Assembly (NCBI GenBank): GCA_005223375.1
Contig: RXOD01005092.1
Span: 1 to 15,951, forward strand
Direction: 5' to 3'
Length of the DNA: 15,951 nucleotides
Origin: Amoebophrya sp. AT5.2
Taxonomy: Eukaryota; Sar; Dinophyceae; Syndiniales; Amoebophryaceae
Below, piece after piece: positions 8,097 to 15,951 of the stretch (position 1 is the first letter of the stretch; each line of letters begins with the position of its first letter). The notes under the pieces were generated by a model that was not told where the DNA came from, did no database searches, and saw nothing but the letters and a program-made list of their open reading frames with translations. The translations under genes and the position numbers were made by a program.

Positions 8097-9530
8097 CAGT
8101 AGTACGGGTGGGTCTACTACTTGTTAGCAGCGTGTTGGGAGTTTCCGAATCGAACACTGAGAAGACATGTTAGTAGTCAATGTACGGACAACACGTACAC
8201 GAATACTAAACCGGTTTTTTGTTTCAATGATCATGCGCCAGAACTCCATGAGCTCTGAAGGGACCGAGATTGCGAAAACCCCTTTATCATGTACGAACTG
8301 CGAAATTGGGCTTTTCCTTCGTCACTGTATTTTACGATTGAATTTGAAAACCTCTACGTCCTGATCATGAAGAAAGTAAGAGCACAGCACCATGCATTGA
8401 AAAGGAAGACTGCAGCTATGCCAGGCCCAGGCGCGTCTGCCACTGATAAAATTTTACCTCCTCCGTGTTTGAGGCTGCCTGTTGTCTCTCTTGAATTGCG
8501 AAATTCTTCCGACGATCCGTACAGACCCTCTCCGTCCGGTTTTGCGTCTTCCCCCATCTTGTTGCTGGTGCCACCTGTCGGAAGGTTTCAATCGAAAAGA
8601 AATCTCAGCATTGAATTTGAAATTCAGTCCAAAATAAATTAGCGACACATCTTTAATATCTTCTGCGACGCCATATCGAATGAATCAATCAACGAATGAT
8701 CTGAATCGCTCTTCGAACTCTGCAGCGTTGTAAGCAGAGACATTGTAGTATTCACAGCTTCCGTACGTTCTTGCAGTATCAGTGTTGGTAGATGTATCGG
8801 CCACCGTAGTTTCGCTCTCATTGTCATTAGGTGTAAGTAAGCTGAAGTTCTTGCCGCAAAGCGAATGACGACTGAGTTTTGACAGGGCGCCGGACCACGC
8901 AGTGACCGCCTATCTCATTCTCGCCCTCGCGCGTCGAGTCCTTCTGAATCCGTCGCAGCCAGCCAGGTGATTCGAGTTTGGCCAGAAGGAAGTGACGGCA
9001 CGCCCCGTTCGAGAGGGAGCACGCAGGAGGAAGGTCTGCGTTGCCAACTTGATGAGCACGAGCATTTGACGCGGCTCTGTGCTCCTCTGGACTTCGCGCG
9101 GCAAGGGCTGCATCAGCGACACACTTTTCCACTGCGTCGTACTTTCGACCGCGGTTCTTCGTGAAGGCATCAAATTCAAATTACAAACATGGATAAAGCG
9201 CATGACCACATTTCAACACGAGCTCCCGGACCTGCTGTAGCGTCTGTTGTTAAAAGAGGAGCAACGAAGCTCACGGTTCCGACTCAGTAAGATACACGAG
9301 CGGGGGTGGAACAGGATCACCATCTGGATACAGTCTCAGCGCTTGTCTGGACTGTACCAGCGACAGAGTAGCGATTGGTTATCTTGTTCATCGAATTCGG
9401 CCAGCACAACCGCGACCGGAGGCAGCCCGCAAGATCGCGATCGGACGTCAACAACTACTACAACGTCGCGTGCTCCTGCAGACGGCGATTCGACAGCAAC
9501 AGCGACACTGACATTCGTCTGTGAGTCGAG
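8097..9530. other. Long intergenic region before RPT4
   Basis: No supported gene in about 1.4 kb. The part from 8150 to 8850 is AT-richer, and short frames on both strands (such as 8289-8642 + and 8827-9132 -) have no recognisable motif. ATTGAATTTGAAA occurs twice (8337-8349 and 8610-8622), a length expected by chance. No tRNA or rRNA was found by eye. Confidence 0.5.
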
Positions 9531-9546
9531 CTTTCCTCGTTTACAG
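9531..9546 (+). promoter_or_regulatory. Candidate (trans-)splice acceptor abutting the RPT4 start codon
   Basis: CTTTCCTCGTTTACAG is a textbook acceptor, and the ATG starts two bases later at 9548. SL trans-splicing here would leave a message whose 5' UTR is almost only the leader. A cis intron is the alternative, with its upstream exon unseen. Confidence 0.45.
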
Positions 9547-9547
9547 A

Positions 9548-11539
9548 ATGGCGGCTCCGAGCGAGAAGGACCAGGCGCTCCGCGACTACGTGTCCAAGGT
9601 GCAGGAGCACCGGAGGTACGAGTCCCAGCTGAAGAACGTGCGCGACCAAATCAAGTCAAAGCAGGGGGAGTTTGACAAGAGCGAACACCACATCAAGGCA
9701 CTGCAGTCCGTCGGACAGATCATCGGGGAGCTCCTCTCGAAGCTGGATGAGGACAGTACAGATAATTCTGATGTAGTTCTACAAACCTTATACTAGCTTG
9801 CGCTTCTTGTTCTTGTTCTTGCCTAGTAGTAGTTTGCCTCTTGCTGGTCTTGTCTTCGTGTTCGTTTTCGTAGCATATCTCCGCTCGAGCTCGCATCAGG
9901 CATCAGCGTAAGTGTAACCTGGAGCAACAGCCATGAAGAAACAACGAACAACACTCCCACTTGCTTCCACAGAATACATCGTAAAGGCGAGCAGCGGTCC
10001 TCGCTACGTCGTCACAGTGAAGGAGAAGATTCCGAAGGCGAAGCTGAAGTCGGGCACGCGGGTGGCGCTGGACATGTCGACGCTGACAATAATGCGCATT
10101 TTGCCGAGGGAAGTGGACCCGCTGGTCTTCTCCATGCAGGCCGAAGATCCGGGAAAGATCTCGTATTGTTTCTTGATTTTCTGTATGGGTCTGTTTTCCG
10201 TGAGCCACGATTTTTACCTGTATGGGTCTGTTTTCATGCTAATAAATCACCGAATCCGTTGTATCCGAATTCAATCGCAGGTACAACGAAGTTGGTGGGC
10301 TGAACGAGCAAATCAGGCAGATGCGAGAAGTTGTGGAGCTTCCATTGACGAATCCCGAGCTCTTCAAGAGGGTACTGCTACGCGTCTTTTTTACCGTGGT
10401 AGGCAGATGAAACAAAAACTCGCGATCGCATACTCGTACTTCGTGACCGTATAGATACAGCCGTACCCCGATCACCACGATCGCCCCTCAGGTAGGAATC
10501 AAGACGCCGAAGGGTGTACTGCTCTACGGGCCGCCAGGGACGGGGAAGACGCTGCTTGCACGAGCAATGGCGTACAACATGACCGCGAACTTCCTGAAAG
10601 TGGTCGCCTCAGCCATCGTCGATAAGTACAGCTTTGTACGCTTGTTCTTCTTGAGCTTTGATTTAAGTACTAACTTGGTCGTTCTTCTCCTTCTGGTTTT
10701 CAAAATCAGCATACTTTTATTTGCTCCCATCAACAAACTCCAGATACATCGGGGAGTCAGCGCGCGTGATACGGGAGATGTTCGCGTACGCGAAGACGCA
10801 TGAGCCATGCATCATCTTCATGGACGAGATCGATGCAATCGGCGGCAAGCGATTCAACCAGGGTACTCAGAGGACGGATAAATATTGTTTGAAATGTTCT
10901 TGTTGTTTTGATTGACCCTTGGCTCAACTACAAATACTTTACTCGAACTCCACGATTCAGGCACGTCCGCTGATCGGGAGATCCAGCGGACGTTGATGGA
11001 GCTGCTGAACCAGCTGGACGGATTCGACGACCTGGGCCGCGTGAAGGTAATCATGGCGACCAACCGACCAGACACTTTGGATCCCGCCCTGCTCCGCCCA
11101 GGACGGTTGGACAGGAAAGTGGAGATTCCGCTGCCCAACGAACAAGCGCGACTGGACATTCTGAAAATCCACTCAAATCCGATAGCAAAGCACGGCGACA
11201 TCGACTTCGAAGGGATCATCAAACTCACGGACGGGTACTTAGTGCCACATCGGAAAAGAAGTTTTTTTTTACGTATGATTATAGAAGCAGAAGCAAAAAT
11301 CAAATCCAAAGTCGTAGAACGACCTCCTTCGACCCTCGTCCATCCGACCCTGAAGATAATTGTTCAATCGCAGGTTTAACGGCGCCGATATGCGGAACAT
11401 CTGCACTGAAGGCGGAATGTACGCGATAAGAGCGGAGCGGGACTACTGCCTCGAGGAAGATTTCATGAAGGCCGCGCGAAAGATCGCGGAAGCGAAGAAG
11501 TTTGAGTCAAAGCTTGACTACGACAAAAGCGCGTTATAG
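9548..11539 (+). CDS. RPT4: 26S proteasome regulatory ATPase subunit Rpt4 (PSMC6/p42 family), 7 exons, 393 aa
   Basis: Exons are 9548-9755, 9973-10162, 10281-10371, 10492-10625, 10744-10862, 10961-11234 and 11374-11539. All six introns are GT-AG (98-217 nt) and phases agree throughout. Rpt4 is one of six AAA+ ATPases in the 19S base that unfold ubiquitinated substrates into the 20S core. The product reads as N-terminal coiled coil (1-~65, ending [14 protein letters not shown]), OB domain (~70-133) and AAA domain. Walker A is GPPGTGKT (176-183), Walker B IIFMDE (231-236), and the arginine-finger segment is [17 protein letters not shown]. The C-terminus ends KLDYDKSAL without the HbYX tail, as in other Rpt4 proteins. 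Length is close to the human subunit (389). Conservation across every junction makes this the anchor for splice-site rules in the window. Confidence 0.97.
10181..10235 (+). repeat. Tandem 18-nt duplication inside RPT4 intron 2
   Basis: CTGTATGGGTCTGTTTTC occurs at 10181-10198 and again at 10218-10235, each preceded by GATTTT-rich sequence. This indicates a ~37-nt tandem duplication within a 118-nt intron. Confidence 0.9.
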
Positions 11540-12036
11540 CGAAGCTGCACGTGTAGTAGTTCTAGTTGTGATTGCCAGAACAAACTTCCTCGCGGCAACC
11601 GCGACAACCAGATCGCCTCATCGAATGGACACAAGCGACAGCCATATGGAAATGATGACTTTTTCAATCGCTTTTGCACTTCATTTCAGCGACAAAGACA
11701 GAAGACTCGAAAGAGGGGTGGCAAACGAGTCAACCCAAAGTGAGAGCCATGTAGTTTCTTGTGTTCTCCTTCTCACTTAGCCTTCCAGCGCATCCGCAAT
11801 TTTCGCTCACGTCGCACATGGAATGCGTGACCCTGCTTCCACCTTCGGGACATCGTCGTGGTGTTGCTTCATAGTGATCCTCGTGTCCTCACCCTCAGAC
11901 TTTTAGTTTTAGTCCACCGCGCTATATGAAACTGAAAGAGAACATGTAGTTGATCATCATCATCCTGCTTTAACTTCACATCACGCACTCACCACAATTT
12001 CTTCTTCATCTGATCGCGAGCTCAAACAAGAACGGC
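11540..12036. other. Intergenic region between RPT4 and APC1
   Basis: No coding region is supported. A small perfect hairpin CGCGG-CAA-CCGCG lies at 11591-11603. The last ~45 bases hold a pyrimidine tract (AATTTCTTCTTCATC) and AG at 12019-12020 or 12029-12030, a candidate acceptor 6-16 bases before the APC1 ATG. Confidence 0.5.
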
Positions 12037-15000
12037 ATGACAATCATGGGCAAATCAGTGCACGTCTGCTTCGCGCGATCAGATGCAACCGTCTCGCTGA
12101 GTCCGCGGGGCGTTCTCACGTGCCATGCAGATTCCGGCGACAGCGAAATTGTTCTTGGCGGAAAATTCGAGGGTTGCGCGCCGATTAACATCTTCGCCCT
12201 TCCATCGCAAAACAAGGGTCTTCTTGTCGTATTGTCGACTTCGGGTTCCGGTTCATCCTTCGCCGCCTCTTCAACATCGTCTTCACGAAAAAATAGAGGC
12301 TTGCACGATGACGAGCAATTGCGCACGGTTTTGATCACGGACCCATTCCAGTGCCCTCGTGAAATACGGTACTGCAGGGCTGAAGTTGGAGTTGCGGTTC
12401 CGGCGAGAAATGGCAATGGCCGTGGATCTCGAGCTCTTCACAACACGGAAGGCGAGCAGCAGCGAAGCAGCAGGCTTGCTGTCCACGTCGCAGTATCCGA
12501 CTTGGAGTCAGTTGGCCGCGCCGTCGTTGCCGTGAGCGGCGACAACTTCATCGTAACCGCGGCGCGGAGAAATCCTAATCCGCCCGGTCTTCGTCACCCG
12601 TTGGTGTACGACATTTGGCGGAGCGTTGCGCCGGCCGCCGGATTTGACGAACACGATAAGGAGCAAGCGCTGTGCTTGGAGCATCTGCACACAGTGCATG
12701 GCGATGACACACCGTTTCAGGAAAATGCGAAGCACAACATGCACGAACGAAAGTTCATTGGAGACGAGCGGATAATCGGCTCCGTTGTGGACAGTTTCGT
12801 GCTGCAGGGGGTGTCATCGGCATCCACATCCTCGCCAGCAGGGCCAGCTTTTCTCGGTCTGCATTTCCGGTGCGGCGTCTTCCTCCTGCTTCGAGTGTGG
12901 AACTCGTGGCACGCTGCCCTTGTGCTCTCCCAGGTTTCGTCGGCGAAGAAAATCCAGGCAAGCCCCGGAAGACCAGATGACTTCTTTGTCATCGAGAAGA
13001 GAAAAGACTACGAGCCTGCTCCCAATGACGCGGCTGACGCCGCAAAAGTAGCAAAAGTTGGTGATGACGAGGACGACGGAGACGAACGCACCCCAGTCTC
13101 GCGGATTTTGTACCGCCTCGATCGCTGTGTCATGATGCTGCCACCAGCCTTCAGAACGAGTTCACCAGGGGAGGCTGCTTTCTCAGCGCCAGTAGTTCTT
13201 CCCGGTGGTTCAGGTTCCGGTGGCGATGTTTTTTCCTCTGTTTGGGACTGCCTGTCCAGTACGCTGGGTGTGGACAGCTGGAACGACCTGTTGCCGGTTC
13301 TAATTTCCTACGTGCCACTCTTCGGTTGTAAATCTGAGGATCTCTTCGTTCGGTTCTGCCGCGTCTTCCTGCTGCATGTGCAGCTGCCGTGTTCGCCAGC
13401 CTCGTCCGGCGAAATGGTTTTCTCGCCGCCGCAGAAGCGGCTGAAAAACGCGAGTTCCCACACGAACATCGAATTATCGCTGCTCGATGGCGGCATGCGT
13501 GGTGGGCGGACTTCGTCGTTGAAGCGTCATCTGAGCCGAACGAGCTCGAGCTCGGACGGCCGGCGGCTATCGAACAAGTTCGTCCAGAAGGAAAAGCCGC
13601 GGAAGGTGGCATCCTTCGGTGGCGGAACGGGCACGCGAGATGGAGTTTCCGCGGTTGCCGTGGCTGGAAAGAATGCTGGGACAAGTGGTGCTTGCTCGGG
13701 GTCTTCGTCATCTACGTCCTCGAGCGCCGGGGACGAGGGCGAAACGGGCGATAAAGCGGGTAGTGAGAACTGGCGGTGGTTCTGCGAGAACAGCCTTGGC
13801 GGATACGGAAATGCGGTGCCGTCGTCATCAAAGCATGCTGGGCAGGGATCGGTCCAGAATCGCCGCAACTACGGAAGTAGAAAGAAGGACGGCAAAGCAA
13901 GTGAGAGATCCGACCTGCTCGTGGCGGAAATGCTCGCTCCATTTCCGCCAGCTTCCCACGCCGCAGCGAACGGCAGCTTGTCAAGAACGGACAGCGCCGT
14001 TTCATCTCTTGTCATGCCTCCGGAGCCGGCGTTTTTCTTTCGCAGCGACGTGGTGCACGACTGCGTGGCCGCTCTAGCTCGATTACGTGACTCGTGGAAG
14101 ACCGAAGCCCTCCGCACACGCGATCGATTGGCGGTAACAGCTTTCATGGCCGCAGTGAGGAGTAAGGCCGGCATTGATCTTCAGTCCGCAGAGACCACGG
14201 CGGGCGCTGCAACAAGTGAAGATGAAGTCTTGTTGTCAGGCCGTCAATCTCCTGAAGCGCGTGTCGGGGCGCTAGTGGCGGACGACTCAAGATCTAAGAC
14301 ACTTTCCGGTGCGCCTGCGGCTGCAGCATCGTCGTCGCCACACATATGGAAGGCGTGTGCTTCTACAAGCTCCCTCGCGCCCCACGAACAGTACAAGTCG
14401 TTGCTCCGACAGCAGCTGCAGACGCAAGAACCAGTCTTGATAGGGAATGCGACGCGCGTAAACCCGATCGTCGAGGACGATGCCGCATTAGACAGAATAG
14501 CGCGGGCGCTGCAGAAAGCAACGGAGGAACTGCTGTTGAACACTGCTGCGCCGGATCATGGTCCCGTCTGCCCACCTGAAGAGTACAACCGCCATGCAGC
14601 CGCATCTCCAGCTTCGGTGAGAGGCGCCGGTGGACGCTTTCCTGTCGGGACACCCGGTGGGGATGCGGAGATGAAAATGGAGCCGTTCGATCCGATGGAA
14701 TGGAGCGACGATCAACATAGTGTCGCTTCCTCTTCATCAGCTGAGCTCGACGCCGCAAGCATCTTACGGGGCGAGCGGACGAAGAAGCAGCGCCGCCAGC
14801 GAGTAGCCCGCCGCGTGTTGCCGTCGCCGTCTCCGGCTCGTGGTGTGCCCACGGGAGGCGTTGGGAAGCCAGAGCCAAGGTATGGCGAAAGCCAAAGCCA
14901 GACGAGCGCACCTGCCCCGTCCGAGGAAGAACGTTTTCGAAACACCCCTGATGAAGGAAATAAACCGGAGGAGCTGCAGCTGGTCGCCGCACCTTTGACG

Positions 15001-15951
15001 AGTATCGAATGGCTGGGGAGCGTGACCAGGACGGATGCACGCGCGAAGGAGGTCGCTTCGCTGCTCACAACGACGAAGCCGATGGTCCTGCAGATTTCCA
15101 GCCACATCACCGCGCAGCAGTTGCAGGGGGGCGAGGAGGAGGCAAAGCAGCACCGCCTGGCGCGCGGGTTAGCAAAACAAGCGGCGATTCCGTTTGGCCG
15201 CGGGGCGTTCACGCTGGGGGCCCTCAAAGCATTGGGCGCGACAGATGTCGTGGGGATTCCGCAGGTGAACTTCTCCGCGATTTTTCCCAACGACGCGACG
15301 CTCCGCGAGCAACAGGGGGGGAGAATGCCGGCACAGGTAAGAATCATCAGTCCAACCGCCTCCTCGTCGTGGTCTGCGATAGATTGCGACTTCTGCATGC
15401 AATCATCTGACACAGGAGCAGGAACAACGCAAAAACAATAATCCACAGATTCCGACAGTGTTTCCCGACCCTGGTCTTTATGCTGCAGAGCGGCACTGCT
15501 GGGTTTGGTTCGCAAACGGTGTCGCGAGTGCCCTCCAGATCGACAATCTGAGGGTCGGCCGCAGTTGGCTCTTGCATCATCGCGTGCTGGCGTACCAAAC
15601 TGCAAAAGAGGACGGTGACGAGATCATCACCGACGCGGCCGCAGCGCGATTGGATCGCGCCACTGTGGCCAGCTCGTCCTTTGCGATCGCGGGAGCAGAC
15701 GGAGGTAGATGCTGGTGTTTGCCATCTTTGCCATAATGCAGAGGTTTTTTTCTTCTACTTCTTCTTTCACCATCACCAGCTAAGGAACACATCGGATGGA
15801 GAATGAAATCGCTCAACAGTAGATCTACTTCGGGCCGCCCTGCTCCAGCTCCAGCCTCATTTCAATCCGAACCTACTTCGTCAACAGCTCGTCCCCCGAT
15901 AAATCCCAACGCGCCGCCACCAAACCCGCTGATCGGCAAGAACTCACATGC
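12037..15951 (+). CDS. APC1: Anaphase-promoting complex subunit 1 (APC1/ANAPC1), 5' part, runs off the window
   Basis: Exon 1 is 12037-15336 (1,100 codons, uninterrupted). Inferred exon 2 is 15416-15704 and exon 3 starts at 15780 and is open to the window end. Introns are 79 nt (GTAAGA...CAG) and 75 nt (GTAGAT...CAG). APC1 is the largest scaffold of the APC/C ubiquitin ligase that drives chromosome segregation and mitotic exit. The call rests on residues ~989-1190: RAKEVASLL...IPFGRGAFTL (human RVQEVRRLL...LPVGRGMFTL), a proline-containing IPQVNFSA segment, and exon 2 WVWFANGVASALQI (human WASFHNGVAAGLKI). The N-terminal ~450 residues would be the beta-propeller region. Ser/Gly/Asp-rich low-complexity inserts occupy much of 480-980. 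Exon 3 starts KEHIGW, matching an aligned NEYAGF segment, then turns Pro/Ser-rich, so its boundary is less sure. The C-terminal PC-repeat region is beyond the window. Confidence 0.85.

Noticed and set aside
8289..8642. 117-codon + strand frame in the gap before RPT4
   Set aside because: AT-rich, no motif, no acceptor-like site before its ATG.
14712..15605. 297-codon frame on the - strand
   Set aside because: Fully antisense to APC1 exons with conserved APC1 content; its Ser/Cys/Arg-rich product is typical of a shadow frame.
9548..15951. RPT4-APC1 functional cluster
   Set aside because: Both belong to ubiquitin-dependent proteolysis, but one adjacent pair in a one-way gene array is readily explained by chance.
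1..15951. CRISPR arrays, insertion sequences, bacterial operon signals
   Set aside because: No regularly spaced repeats, transposase frames or Shine-Dalgarno-linked genes; the intron-bearing genes are eukaryotic.

Overview
Nuclear DNA of a eukaryote, most likely an alveolate of the dinoflagellate lineage. The evidence: all six supported genes lie on the + strand as a one-way array; four of them can only be read through GT-AG introns (14 inferred by reading frame and homology); and a 13-nt exact match to the 3' part of the dinoflagellate spliced leader (SL) occurs at 7403-7415. Short intergenic gaps (about 0.5-1.5 kb) and short introns (75-402 nt) suggest a compact genome, such as a syndinian/Amoebophrya-like or perkinsid-like parasite, rather than a bloated core dinoflagellate. 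The species cannot be fixed from the sequence alone.

Layout: (1) 254-808, a single-KH RNA-binding protein with a Met/Gly-rich tail, possibly missing an upstream exon. (2) 1733-2947, a 404-aa intronless protein I do not recognise; its C-terminus is encoded by telomere-like GGGTTAGGGTTG repeats. (3) 3586-5555, four exons encoding a 373-aa secreted protein made of two copies of a ~140-residue helical, two-cysteine domain. (4) 6355-8096, four exons encoding a 403-aa coiled-coil protein; its 306-nt third intron carries the SL-like sequence. (5) 9548-11539, seven exons encoding a complete 26S proteasome ATPase Rpt4 (393 aa). (6) 12037 to the window end, the 5' part of APC1, the largest anaphase-promoting-complex subunit, with one 3.3-kb exon followed by small exons.

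Rpt4 and APC1 both act in ubiquitin-dependent proteolysis, but one adjacency is not evidence of co-regulation. Several start codons lie 1-17 nt after a pyrimidine tract and AG, as expected if SL trans-splicing caps each message.

The most unusual signals concern introns. All 14 start with GTA and 9 of 14 start with GTAC, a poor match to the usual GTRAGT donor. Intron positions are not shared between the two duplicated domains of gene 3, which points to intron gain after the duplication. Two RPT4 introns share their last 11 nt, and two introns contain SL-like TTGGCTCAA cores. Together these suggest recent or ongoing intron gain. Exon boundaries were inferred by hand from reading frame and homology and are not confirmed by transcripts.
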